Shown piece by piece: positions 35,421-47,217 of a DNA stretch of 64,000 nucleotides. Below the pieces are notes generated by a model. It was not told the origin of the DNA. It did not search any database and was given only the letters and a program-made list of their open reading frames with translations. Source of the DNA: Parelaphostrongylus tenuis (Eukaryota > Nematoda > Chromadorea > Rhabditida > Metastrongylidae); contig JAHQIW010003838.1 in assembly GCA_019055375.1 (NCBI GenBank), positions 1 through 64,000 of the forward strand. Direction: 5' to 3'. Numbering within the stretch: position 1 is the first letter of the stretch; every line of letters begins with the position of its first letter. A program made the translations under genes and the position numbers.

Positions 35421-35471
35421 GGGGTCACTGACGAGGAGGCCGAAACCTCCGAAACACCGGTGTATGACCCT
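35421..35471 (+). ncRNA. Hammerhead ribozyme, class 1, intact
   Basis: Stem I GGGTCA (35422-35427) pairs with TGACCC (35465-35470). Core CTGACGA is 35428-35434. Stem II GGAGG (35435-35439) pairs with CCTCC (35446-35450) across loop CCGAAA, with the required G10.1-C11.1 pair. GAA is 35451-35453. Stem III is the ten-base palindrome ACACCGGTGT (35454-35463) and the cleavage-site nucleotide is A35464. Every conserved core position is satisfied and all three stems are fully paired. Stem III has no separate loop, so it either forms a short stem with a small loop or pairs between two molecules. It sits beside a PLE D fragment. I see no protein in the little element that carries it. Confidence 0.92.
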
Positions 35472-35499
35472 GGCGTATCAACCCCTTTTGAGCCTAAAC

Positions 35500-35770
35500 T
35501 ATACTGTTTCTTGAGTTGCATAATCAGTCGTGAAGGCGATCGTGGACTAGCTGGCAGGAAGTGTTGGAGGTGGAGTTTGAGAAAACTTTCAGCGCCACAT
35601 CTTTGGGGCATTTCGTGATAGCGCTAATAATTTCGTTCGATGTGAATGGAAGTTTAGAAGGAGTATTAATTAGCGCGAAATATTCTTTTGAGAACTAATT
35701 CTACTGTTGGAACTTACCAGAATGGCTGATTATTCGTAGCCAATAGAAATGGCTATTTTTGAGTGAGCTA
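35500..35770 (-). pseudogene. PLE D fragment
   Basis: Reverse complement of the part of PLE D around 21150-21410: shared stretches include TTCACATCGAACGAAATTAT, TCACGAAATGCCCCAAAGAT and ACACTTCCTGCCAGCTAGTC. It encodes the linker between RT and endonuclease. Truncated at both ends: at the left by the hammerhead-bearing sequence, at the right by a PLE B tail in the opposite direction. Confidence 0.8.
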
Positions 35771-35779
35771 TAGCGGTTC

Positions 35780-36290
35780 TTGCACAGAAATCAAAAACAT
35801 CTACGCGTAAAACTTTGGAGGCCTTCTGGATATATAGCAAAGGCCCAAAAATGAACCGCAAAGGAGAAATGCCTAGCAATAACGCGTGACCTCGCACCAT
35901 ACCTCAGGCTAATATTCCCGGCCTGAGCCAGGCACAGTCTCACTTAAGCACAGACTCCAAGTGACAGGTCTTCAATGACTAATTGGAAGGCGTAAAATAT
36001 CAAACTGTGAGTGTTTTTGAAATGAGGTTTTTCCTATGCGACCCAAAAATTTATTTCTTACCTTTTCTGCTGGGGTTATGAAGGCCTTTGATTTATTAAT
36101 TTGCGAATCAATTTTACATTTCCAGGCTCTGAAGATGGCGAACTTTGCCGAAACGTAAGCCACCACGACTGTTGTCATATTCATGCTGCTTTATTAACTG
36201 TATTGTTATATGCTTCGCTGATATTCAATAAATAATTTCAGTAACACCTTGGAGCGGCTAAACAGAAGAAGATACTCATTTATTTCATTT
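35780..36290 (+). mobile_element. PLE B 3' end, 5' truncated
   Basis: Starts inside the GIY-YIG domain (LAQKSKTSTRKTLEAFWIYS, KGPKMNRKGEMP in the following frame) and continues through a complete 3' tail with CTAGCAATAACGCGTGACC, a hammerhead variant at 36125-36161, CAATAAATAATTTCAGTAAC and GCTAAACAGAAGAA. It gives the plus-strand reference for the tail of lineage B. Confidence 0.85.
36125..36161 (+). ncRNA. Minimal hammerhead variant in PLE B tail
   Basis: Stem I GGCT (36125-36128) pairs with AGCC (36158-36161), four Watson-Crick pairs. Core CTGAAGA is 36129-36135, followed by one extra T. Stem II is GGC (36137-36139) with GCC (36147-36149) around GAACTTT. GAA is 36150-36152, stem III ACGT 36153-36156, and the cleavage-site nucleotide is A36157. 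Compared with PLE A, the stem I pair U-G becomes C-G and the loop is longer, while the core is unchanged. That pattern suggests selection on structure. Confidence 0.72.
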
Positions 36291-39200
36291 TTATTTTTGC
36301 AATATGACATAAGATCCATTCAAGAAATAAGACACGCCTCTAATATTCTCAAAAATTAAGCTGTTGAGTAATTACTAAAACGTCAGAAAAAATTTCAAAA
36401 AAATACGGGTTCCTTCTGATTAGGAGGGAACAAATGAAAAGCCGATCTCATTCGCTGAAGCAATATGTTTAGCAAAGTTGGTAGCCATTCGATAGCTGAG
36501 ATTTGAGGCTACAGCCTCACTTCACCGATTTTGAAAAAAGAACTTATTTTGGTGTCGCTACAAGAGGAGATTACTTGGCTTGAGATACGCATAATTCTCG
36601 CCTCACAGAGCTCTTTCTTTGGTTTGTTAATAATCACTCGATAGCATAATCGAATTTGATTCGAGTGCTGTGCTTTTCTGCTAAAAAGGCCGTTTCTCTG
36701 AAATGAAGCAGGTAAAATAAGACGCAAAGGAGCTTGAAAGGAGTCGAATTCCCACGTGGGAGCAAGAGTGCCTCGCGCGAATCACGTGGGGCGCTGGCTG
36801 CAGCGTCCAATGAACGGTGCTATGAACGCATGGAGAAGTATTGCGTCAGTAGTCACGTGGCCGCCACATCCACCGCAATGTGAACTGGCTTTAAATCGTC
36901 CGTCCTCACATATCGACTCCAACCTATTTTACCTGCTGCGTTGCAGAGAAACGGTCTTTTAAGGATATGAGCACACCATTGGCATCGAAAAGCACTACAC
37001 TATCTTATGATTACTAATAGTCCAAGAAATGAGCTTTTTCTGAAGTCAAATATGCGCTAGCTTTGTGAGGATATCACAGCGTTATAAGTGGGTGTTTTGG
37101 AAAATCCGGCAGCGTAAGGATCTAGCGAGATATCTCAGCTTTCCCGAGGTTACCCCACTCCTATGAAAAGTTCCTCTCCAGCGCATGAGGACGTAATTTT
37201 CATTTGTTCCCTCTCAATCAGAAAGAACGAAAAATACTTTTTTGAAATATGGGTGCAGACAGGCAAACAAAATACAGAGAATACTTCTTTGAAGACACAT
37301 ATTTCTGACCAATAGTCTGCATAATGCCGATGTTCCAAGCTTCTTACTCTCTCCACGATCAGAATTTCTCCACTATCCATAAGTTCTTAATAATTTATCT
37401 TGGCGCTAATGGATTTATTCTTTGGCAGGAACAGGTACTGCGAATTCGTCCCTCTCATCTCTTGCCATGTGTCAAGGCTCTTTTCAGGCTTTTGCACAAG
37501 AACAATTAACGGTCAGACTTGTCGGATCTCAACACGATGGATTGCTTCGTGTGATCCATACCGTAGGAATAATTTCGGCTACTCATGACATTAGGGTAGA
37601 CAAGTTCAAAACGGTTTTGACACGCGTTGTTTGATTCGAAATTGCGATGCAAGCGTGTGCGAGCATCGCCGGAAATTTTCGCAAGCAACTTCGCAGATGT
37701 ATGAAGGCCAATGAGGCAATTTTGAGAACTTGTCATAAACTTTTTTGTTCAATCTTATCTAGTATTTGTTCTAGTAGACGTAATCATTCTTTTTCTTGAG
37801 TGAATTCACTTGTTCACGCAGTATTTTTCTACTTTTGTAATATCTGAAAATTAACAGAACTTCTCCTGCATCCCGTATTTAGGAACTTTTTGCGATGAGT
37901 ACTAGATAGCTGTAAGCTTTGAATGCTAAAGAGAAGCTTTGCTCAAAGAATCTAAAATAAGGAAACAATCAAAAATGAATGCTTGGCCCATCTGGAAGTC
38001 CACATCCCAACACCACACTGAAGGTGAGCAGGGAATAATAAATAGGTGTTTGGAGCTTTTGTCATGCTTACCAGACTGATGATCTTGAGCAAAATCACTC
38101 TTACGGAGTGTTAGAAAGCATCGTTTCTTAACAGAACCAGCTGAGAATGAAATCTCCTGTTTTCTTTTGGGATTGAAAAATTAGCGAATAATAGAGATCC
38201 CGGCTGCCCAATGTTTTTGCACAGTCACTCTACATTATTGAGTATAATATAGGATCATTCACGTAGGAGGCGGTCAAATTAATGAATTCCAATAAATTAG
38301 CGATACTTTTTTCATGAGAGCACAAATTGCCTGTGACCTTATATCATGGGCACTTTAGAGGTCCTGACTACACAAAGAGTCTTACACACCCTTACACCTT
38401 TTAATCCAAAGCAAAATTTTTTCATATCGTTTTTTATTAGGAAAGCTGTTGGCGTTGAGGACTCCTTGATTCTAAGGCGTTTAGAAATAAGCATATGAAA
38501 AGTAGTGTACGGAAAATGTTGATTGAGACTAAAGTGTGTGATAGAAAAGACCATCAAACACGTTGATTTCTCTACTGGCACAGCTGCCTTTTCCGCCCAT
38601 AATGTTTTTCATTGGTGTGATTGCAAACTGAAGTTCTCAGACAAATATGGGCATTTACAACAAAATGCTGTAGTTGAAAATGCACTTCCTGAGAACAACA
38701 CTATCAAACACTATATCGATTGACAGAAAGGAAGTACAGCTTCTAGCTTCCAATATTCTCGAGAAAAGATGCCTCTGAAAGAATTGTCGCAGCGACGCAA
38801 AAGTTTGGCTTTGGTTGCCACCTTTTCAAACATTACAAGTTTTTAATAAGGGAAATTTTTTGTAAAGCGCCGGTGTGACTCTTTTAATTTCTTGGTAGGA
38901 GAACATAACAAAATTTGCTATCAACAATTTGTACGCGGAACAGCCAATTGCTAGACAAGTAAGTGAATTCCTTACGTCTTAAAGATGTACAGTGAAAAGT
39001 CATTCATAAACGCAGAACACTCTTGCAAACCTTTCGTTGCCTTTCTCCTAAACAATTGTTTATGTGTTGGAGATATTAGATAAAAAATAATCTGATAAGG
39101 ATATAACCTGTTTTGAGCTGTTAAAGTTTAGGTGCCAGACAGGCGCTTGTTTCGTCCTAGCTGGGCTCCGTCACCTGACTTGCGGTGATTTATTACTCGG

Positions 39201-42200
39201 TGTCGATTCCTCCACAGAGGAGTATAGCCTCAAGAAGTCGGCTGAACGGAGGGACTATGCTACTGAGGAGCTCAAAACATGTTATATCCTTACCAGATTA
39301 TTATTGTTTTGAGCGAGGTCTATAAAAAAGCGGTCGAATGGAGAGATATGAGATATTTACATCTTTTGAGAGATATTCACAATGAGCAAGAACAGGCAAC
39401 AAAAACATCTACGAGCGGTTCATAGCTTTTTTTTACACTATTAAACGTTCATTGGCTGTTCATCCTATTCTGTGCAATTAACAGCAAACCTGTTCAACAG
39501 CTTATCCACGTGATAGATGCTTAGCTATGGCAAATTTAAGAAGCTTTTTGAACCCTGTACAAGAGAAAATATTTGAAAAAGCTTCAACGCAACAATTGGC
39601 CGCTGTGAAAACAGCTTCAGTGGCAATGAGTGTGGTCTTTCGTTAGATTTAATATGTTATAAGGTTTTTCGAAATGGACTTTCCCTTTGTAACTTCCTCT
39701 TGTGAAGGATTGATCGAAAGGTTAGACGGTGCTTTGCAATGATAATAAGTTGAATGAGTACCTCGGCAATTTTTCGATGGATGTTTAAGCATCGACCATT
39801 CTTGTAATGAATTCCCCTTTTACTATCGAAATGTCATCGTAATCAAAAGCTTTTCGTTAGAAATTTTACTGTCAACAGCGTTCAGATTTTAGCAGTTGTA
39901 CGAGTGCTTTACTTTATAGCAAGCTTTGGAGATATGGAATTCTGGAAGAGCAGCCAATACGCCTGTTTATGACTTTCTTCAATCAATGACGAAGATAACA
40001 ATCTTTATCGTCTACAATACTGGGTTGGATTACGAATATTATGCAAAAGGTTTCATGATCGACTTTACATCAACTTGTTTTCCATCTTTTCTTATGCGGC
40101 TAAGAAATCCTTATTTTGGCTTGGCACCACATATAAATGTTTATTCCAAAAAAAATATCGTTCTCGTGCTATCCGTAATACCATCCTTTTTGAAAATTTC
40201 CGATGTGACACTTGATGAGGTGGAAAGATGATTTATTGACTGTGACAGAATCTAGAGTGTTGCATGGAACTGAATGATACTCTATACATTCTGTTGAAAA
40301 GACGTTATTGTGATAGCTTATTGATGTAGAGATTTTTGACACTCTTAATGATATTAAACATAATCCGTTCTCTACTTGGATCATATTTTGGCAAATAATA
40401 ATATCGGTCTGGTGGAGCGTTGGAAATTCAGAATTAGAATCAATACAGAGATAGATCGTTAGACAGAGATAAATCGTTACATAGGGAAAATCTTTTCAAT
40501 TATAACGGTATATTTGGCTTTCGAAATGGACTTCTTTGAGCTTTCTAACGACCGAAAATATATTGAGTTTCACACTCAGTGAGCACCTTCTAGTCGGCTA
40601 GGGTGCGAATTGAAGAGCTCTAGGATGTTCTCTTCAAAGAGCAAACACATTTTCTTATCTAGTAAGATTTGCCCTACCTAATGGTTTAGATTTTGTTACA
40701 AAAAAACTTTTATCAGGCGAGAAAGTCCTAAATGTGAAGCGAAATCTCATCTTGACTGGTACGGTGTTGAAAGCAAGCAATATGAGAATAAAATATACCT
40801 TCAAACTCACTGATTTAAGCTATCAAATAAATATACACCCGTCACATAACAGCGAAGAATACGCTTTTGCCGAAGGCCTCAATTGTGCAGCCATAATAGA
40901 ACTGTACGAAAAATGCGGCAGGATTCTAGAAAAGATCCGAGTTTCCCTCTACCCTATGGACTAGTCACTATATTTGTGAGCAGTGTCATTGCTGAGTTTT
41001 CTATCAAAGCTGACTGACTTTGAAAAAGCAGTTAATCCTTTGCGAGAAGTCCTGCAGAAAACGGCAAATGAGGTAGGGTTTCTTGGTCGAAGTTTTGAAC
41101 CTCTGCGTAGTATGTAAATATGTCACAAAGCGAATCAGTCTTTTGAAGAGGACCGTATTTGATTTTCAATGACCACTGCTGTATGAGTAGCTATAAAAAA
41201 TTATCCAAATAATTCTTGTCAGAGAAAGACGAGGCTTTCGAGTAGGATTTTTACAACAGTCTCGTGATAGCTCCGCTGTGATCTTTAAAATTTTAGCAGC
41301 AGTTACGTGGGAGAAAAATCAGTTTATTTCTACCACATCTAGGAAAGTTCAACGCAATATTTGCAAGAAATCATCAATTTTGTGATAGCATTTTTCCGCT
41401 TTGATCGCTTGAACAAAATAAGATTTGGAACGACTTTGGCCACCGGAAACGGATGAACTTTATGACGAATCGCAGGCGCACATGGGGATTGTAGAAAACC
41501 GAAGGCTATCTGCTGGCCCCTCCTTTGTTGCATAACTTTCGCTTGTTGTTTCTTTGATCTATATTCGAAGTTCGATGTCGTCAAAAATGAGCTTTATTGC
41601 TTCATGATCGGCACGCTGGGCAGACTGTCATTGCTTTCAAAACATCACTGCTTTGCCAGATGTCTTACAGTGCACTTATTCATCGCGCTTTTCAAAGGCC
41701 ATTTTGCCTAACAAACAAAAACTACTGCTGGTGATTGGCAAGTAATATGTGCTTTTTCTATTCCAAGTAATTCTTGCATAATTTGTCGCTCCGACTAGAC
41801 TCTCTATCTTAAGAAAGGAGTTTGAACTGGTACTGATTAATTTCAGTACTCCAATGTTGTTGGGCTACTGAAGTACCGAAAGACGAGCTTCACTCAGTTC
41901 CAATATATAAGAAAATTTTCAAAAACAATTTTTTTTGGCTAGTTCTGTTTCGATGGATCAGCATATGCAGGACATATTCATCCGAATGAAAATGTGCGCC
42001 ATTTTGTTGGAAATTTACGATGTCTACAGAGAAGCTGAATAACCAGCTCGGTGTTGTTTTAATTGCATTGCTAAGCGGCAATCATTCCCAACACCGGATT
42101 GTTCTCGTGCCTACCATGCGCTTCTGTAGTCAGGGAACGATGGCGAGTGAAAATACTATAGCTAATAAGTTATTAAATATCATAAGTGTATCTGCCTAAC

Positions 42201-42486
42201 TTCGAGTGCAGCCACTAATATGCAGTGCGAAATGCCTACTCCGCCCTGCTTGCGGTGCTGGTGGGTTTAATTTGAAGTAAAAATCGTTTCCACAGGTAAC
42301 TGAAATTTGAGCATTACTATGTTGTCGAAAAACGAAACCGCAATCAATCTCCGATTTGAGTCAATGTAGCTGCAATCAGAAGAAAAAAGCACTCTCCGTT
42401 ATGATTTCTTCTGCACAATCGGGATGTGAAATATCTCAGTAATGTCAAACGTGTCAAGGAGATGTTATTATGACAAATCACTCAGC
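36291..42486. other. No gene recognised; scattered dispersed repeats (6.2 kb)
   Basis: The segment 36420-36530 shares a CCATTCGATAGCTGA-type core with 260-370 and others. The segment 40490-40620 matches the reverse complement of 54090-54240 (a GAGTTTCACACTCA-type core). The stretch 37420-37600 after TTCTTTGGCAG could be an exon (AMCQGSFQAFAQEQLTVRL) but has no partner exon that I can place. Other open frames, such as 39926-40231 and 40734-40964, have no recognisable domain. Confidence 0.35.
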
Positions 42487-42705
42487 TGAGCGCATATGGC
42501 GCAGTAGTTAAAGGTGCTCTGCGCGGCACATGGTCGATGGTTCGTTCTCACGCTCATAGATCCACTAAGCCATCCATCTTTCCGGGTTCAGTGAATTGGT
42601 ACCAGACTAGTCTCAGATGTGCTTTGGAAAATAAGCAGCAAAGACTCGATACAGAGGAAAGCTTCCACGAGTCATTGTGGAAGCCAAATATGCATTAACA
42701 CGTTG
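42487..42705 (+). repeat. tRNA-derived SINE, 3' truncated
   Basis: Head GCGCATATGGCGCAGTAG (A box) and ATGGTTCGTTCTCACGC (altered B box), then ACTAAGCCATCC, GGTACCAGAC, GATACAGAGG, and ending at GCCAAATATGCATTAA. The last third of the family consensus is missing. Confidence 0.8.
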
Positions 42706-43087
42706 ACAACGCCGTTGAAATCCTGCGCAGCACACGACACCAGTCGTGCGGCCGCATGGCGGCTCAATGATATTGTGCTAGGTTTTTGAGAAACATGAAA
42801 TTTTTTCGTCACTCAAGGAAGATTAATCGCCACTAAATGGTAAAATATGATAGAAGAGACATCGAAGAAGCTTTTTGTGGTGGAACAATGGCGATGCTTC
42901 TCCAAAAACCCGCATTTCAAGGAAAAAGCCACATAGTTACAAAAATGTAATGTTTCAAACTTCTACTGAACATTTCTATGCTGTCTTATGCACATCCATC
43001 CATATTTTAATCATAGTTACTTTTTATTTTCATGCTGACAATTTCTTGTTCTTACTTCTTATTGCAAATAAATAATAATCAATTAAT

Positions 43088-43655
43088 TCTTTCATTATTA
43101 TTTGAAAAAACTCTTCTACAGACCTATACACGTGTTTCATCCTTACAGACTCGTCAGTCGGGCAGAACCCGTCGTCTTTCGATTTTTTTCTTAGTTAGTT
43201 CTCTCGGGAGCCTGCTCTCCCTGCAGAGATGTATCGAAAATGGACTTTTTACACTCTACATCAAGTGAAATTTTCACTTAACACAAAGTGTTGTGCACTC
43301 GATTGCTCTTTGACTGATATTTTTTATCATATTAACCCTCGTTTCGAGTGTTTTATTTAGATCACGCTCAATAGATCCTTTTACTATTATTTGAGCCAAC
43401 ATGTCATGTGGTATGGGAAGGAATTTTTATCATATCATACCTTTGTTTCGAGAGTTTTATCAAAACCACGCTCAAATTTTAATAGATTCTTTCATAATTA
43501 TTTGAGCCAACATGTCATGTGGTATTTCCCTGTAGGCAGAACAGGCTCCCGAGAGAACTGACTATGAAAAAGATCGAAAGACGCATGCGGTTTCGTCCTC
43601 ACGACCCTCCAGACCACATGACAAGTTGGCTCAAATAATAATGAAAGGATCTAAA
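43088..43655 (-). mobile_element. Hammerhead-repeat family cluster, fold-back
   Basis: Three partial units. 43088-43400 and 43360-43520 are in minus orientation (with TTGAGCCAACATGTCATGTG twice). About 43535-43655 is in plus orientation (CTCCCGAGAGAACTGACTAT, ACCACATGACAAGTTGGC). The left unit keeps a full hammerhead; the others have lost it. As at 27402, oppositely oriented truncated units sit together. The sequence matches the tandem array at 47454 closely enough to be the same family. Confidence 0.75.
43118..43170 (-). ncRNA. Hammerhead ribozyme, class 1, degraded stem I
   Basis: Minus strand: GCCCGA, core CTGACGA, stem II GTC-TGTAAG-GAT (the closing pair is G-U), GAA, palindrome ACACGTGT, then the cleavage-site A and TAGGTC. 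Stem I pairs only in part. The core is conserved. Confidence 0.72.
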
Positions 43656-44129
43656 AAATAAACCATCAACAAAACTCGGATTTTTGGTCCACTGGAAAGA
43701 AGAACTCTAACAAAAAGGGTGATAAAAAGGTTTGAGTTATTCTAGCAGTTTTCGCCACAAGTGATCTCTGAGAATTGAAGTCGAAATTGCCGGAGAGGCC
43801 GTTAAGGAATCTATTGGAGTAATTCTTGCATTGCCTCAGTTTAACACGCAAATTTGTTTTTCGACAACTCTTATATTCAGTTGATAACTCTTCAAACATA
43901 GAAGCTGTAGCTTATGTGGAGAATGGCAACGTGTCACATTCAAAATTTCCTCATTTCAGATCTTGGAAACCGTTTTGCAGTAATTCATTTTGCTGCAGGA
44001 ATAGATATTCTAGCCGTCAAAAAACAGTAGCTAGTCGTTTTTCGGCTTTTCGCGATAAATTCAGTGCGCCCAATTCCGATTTCAGCCTCACATCACTAAC
44101 AAAATCTGCAACCAGTGGACCTAGGTTCA

Positions 44130-44215
44130 AATCATTGAGCCTTGAAGAAGGCAAAGATGCCGAAACATTAACTGATTCAAGATTTGTTACTAACCTCGTA
44201 TAGCCTAATAAAGCA
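44130..44215 (+). mobile_element. PLE-like tail with hammerhead-like remnant
   Basis: GAGCCTTGAAGAAGGC, AAAGAT, GCCGAAAC matches the PLE tail motif (CTGAAGA-stem-GAAAC) with the first core C changed to T. It is followed by CCTAATAAAGCAGAAG, which resembles a PLE 3' end. The upstream 43690-44130 may belong to the same unrecognised PLE relative, but no RT residues are visible. Confidence 0.5.
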
Positions 44216-44267
44216 GAAGATAAATGATTGCTCTTGCCAGTCGAATTATGGTTTTCCATAATATAAT

Positions 44268-44760
44268 AAGTTGTCCCATAATTTACTTCGTACTCCGACA
44301 TTTTCGTTATTTTATTTGCTATTTATTTGCATCAATTGATCAACAATATAATGACCTCATGATCAGTGATATGCAACGACTTGCTGGGGACGATTAGATC
44401 CCCTCTGAAAGAGTGAGGCTGGCGATCAGAGAGGTCGGTTAGATCACTTTTGAGTCCATTCGAACCCTTGAATTTTTTCACTCGCAGATGCTGATTTAGG
44501 GTATGAAAGAAATGATAAGTCGCTGGAGCAAGCTATACGGTGGATGTGGTATTGTGGCTCAACCTTGTTTCTTCAAAATATGGCGAATCGTTGTAGCTAT
44601 AGCTCAATTCATTTGGATGGCGAGCTATGGTGCTACGATCGTATGCAAGTGTCTATCGAGGCTACTAAAACATTCCTCAACTTGCCACAACCTTTTGGCA
44701 ATAACTCGATTTGAAAAAAAGGGCACAAAGCAGTAGTCCGAAAAATTATAAGACAACTCA
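44268..44760 (-). pseudogene. Mariner 3' end with terminal inverted repeat
   Basis: The minus strand encodes a mariner transposase C-terminus: PHPPYS, then LAPATYHFFHTLNQHLR, then LKSDLTDL and a HSFRGDLI tail. The conserved HPPYSPDLAP-type motif contains the last catalytic residue region of the family. The element ends at 44268 with AAGTTGTCCCATAATTTAC, the terminal repeat. The N-terminal and central parts are missing. An oppositely oriented relative is at 46640-47217. Confidence 0.78.
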
Positions 44761-44944
44761 AAATTGTTTAGTAGTACAGCGAAAGTAAGCCAAGGTAGGG
44801 AGGGCACGCCGATACGAACTTCGTTTTACTTGACGATCTAGAAAAGTACCCTTGAAGCGGAATCCCTTCTTTGCAGTGTTCCATGAAATCTGCGTGAACC
44901 TAGGAAGGAGGATTAGAGTAAGGGTAGTTCAACCACAGATATAT

Positions 44945-45260
44945 TTTATGTCAGCTGCATCATCGTCTCGTATCGTCTCGTTGATCGTTGAGTGATTCGA
45001 GCTGGAACGAGTAATACTTCTTTTTGACCCTATCGCGCCCAAAAGCTGCCCGGCGGGTTCTCTTCTCTCTAGGATCTCGTTGAGCATCACACGTTTCTTC
45101 AAGCCTTTCGTAATCAAATCGGATCACTGGGTCAGCTACCTTTCTGAGATGCTTTGATAGCCGGAGGAATCCAGTCGTTAACGGGTCTCGTTCATCAAAC
45201 GTCGTCGAAGCGCATGACGTGTACGACTCACCTTATCTTTGAATTCTTGCGTCGTTTACA
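44945..45260 (-). pseudogene. RTE LINE 3' end fragment
   Basis: Homologous to 3250-3530: the same order of the segments encoding the WTRAV, IPRDIKR and SDFFTKA C-terminal residues, but with many changes, for example GATTTGATTACGAAAGGC on the minus strand. Strongly 5' truncated and dead. Confidence 0.75.
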
Positions 45261-46639
45261 TATAGTTTGGAAAAGTGCTTAGAAGTGATTCAAAGCAGTT
45301 AGCTCTTTCAGAGGGGTCGCTTGGAGGTTTAATCGTTCTACCGCTATACATACCACATGAAAGTCACAACTGCACAAAAAATATGGTTTATGTCAGTATG
45401 AACATATCGGGAAGGTATGGCTGAGATGGTAGTGGTAGAACAAATTGATCGTGTATTTAGCCAAGCGATACAGAAGGGTGCAAATAATCGCGAGCGTTTT
45501 TTTGAAAGAGGGTCGTTTCTCAAAAGAACTCACTTGGCTTGTCCAGTAGCGAATAAGGACAAGATAAGTGAGGGCTCAATACATTCGACAGAGAAATAAA
45601 AATTTTTTATCTCATAATCTAAAACATGGGCAACCATTCACTTCTCATGTGCAATAAATTCAATGAAGAATGAACAATCGGTGCCCAATAGTTAATGCAC
45701 AGAAGGTATTAGGTTACGCTGTAGAAAGGGGGTGTATTTCCTGAACCATATGAAGGAAATACCTGAAAGAACTATTTGAAAAACATTTAAACGTTTCAAA
45801 AAGTAAATTTGCACTTGCAAGCTCACTGACTTTCGGAATAGGGTCGAGCAAAGTGTAAACACTCTAAGCCAGCTAATGCTCCTATAAAGGTGAAGGCATA
45901 TAAAAATCCCGTGATGAGGACTTTGTATCAATTTTGTTTAGACTCGCCGCAAGAAATTGACCATTCGTGTTGAGTCAGGACATGGACCAGCTTTTGAAAA
46001 TCAGAGATCTACATACTTACTGGTTAGATGGAGTGTTCGTCTTCACGAATTGTACGGACTCCAGTATAATATTTACTCATCTTTGTATCTAGTGATTGTC
46101 ATGCTGTCGTTCAATTCAATCTTGGTGATTGATGCGAATATCGTATGAGAAATCTGAAATATAGGCATCTGCAAGTGCAAGAACTAATTCTGATGTGAGT
46201 GCAGACCAATTTTCAGAAGACATCGTCTGAAAGCACGTTGGTTGTTCGCAGTAATGTTGATGTGATTGAAATATCAGCTCATGTCAATGCTGCATAGCAG
46301 AGCGCTGACGCGACTCTTGAGTTGAAGAGATGAACACGAAGGCTGGTGTCCATTATTTGGATGGTGGCTTCTTTAGTGGGCTTAAATGCGGCCCATGCCG
46401 CTCCCCTTTTGTCCAGTTTCTCTTTCATGTTATTCTCCGTCTTCGAGTGAACGTCCAAAATGCATATACAAGGTAGTTTTCGTAGTGAGAAAACGACGCA
46501 TTCGAGATGTTTGCCACTGCTGGGTCTTCATGCGAATTACGCGTGATGTGTGTATATTGCAGAGAAATGAACCCGTCTGAAAGTTGAAGGAATGGCTGTA
46601 TTGCTCCACCCCTCACATATTCACATTCGTTGCGGTACA
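45261..46639. other. No gene recognised
   Basis: Between an RTE fragment and a mariner end. I saw only short frames (such as 45417-45599 and 46386-46580) without recognisable domains. Confidence 0.35.
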
Positions 46640-47217
46640 GAAATAATACCAAATTATCCCATATTCATTTCATGTTATTGTTCTGTGCAGTTTTTTCCCT
46701 GCCAATTTGGCTATTGCCAAAAGACTGTGATTGGTGAAGAATGTTCTAGTAGCTTGGACAAGCACTTGAATACTGAAGTAATACCATTGCTCGCCGTCTA
46801 AATGAAATGGGTAACCGCAAACAGATGTATGTGGCCGACCACCTCACATTGCAAAGTCGCCAGGGCCACATTTTAAAGAGCTGAGCTGGACGCCGCTACC
46901 ACATCCATAGTAAAGCCCTTATATTGCTCCAGCGGATTGCGGATTTGCATCTTTTTCACGCTCTTAAGCGGCTTCTACGGGAGATGGACCTCAAGGAGCG
47001 CAGTCAGCTCGAAAGTGACCTCATCATTTTCTATGAAACTCTATCCTTATTCTTTCCTAGAAGGAAAAACATCCAATAAGTTCCCACAAAAAGGCTGCGT
47101 ATGCTCATGATAGTGAATACTTTGTTGGTTGATTAATTGGTTTCAAATAGGTCGCAACAGAATCATTAAAAGTGTCGAAGTGCGAAAGCAATCATTGGTA
47201 CAACCCAATATATTCTA
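46640..47217 (+). pseudogene. Mariner 3' end with terminal inverted repeat
   Basis: The plus strand encodes ADLHLFHALKRLLREMDLKE, then RSQLESDLIIFYETLSLFFP, a mariner C-terminus, with broken frames upstream around the PHP motif. The terminal repeat ends near 47217 as GGTACAACCCAA beside TATA. The segment 46700-46795 matches the reverse complement of 44630-44710, so both ends come from related elements. Confidence 0.78.
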
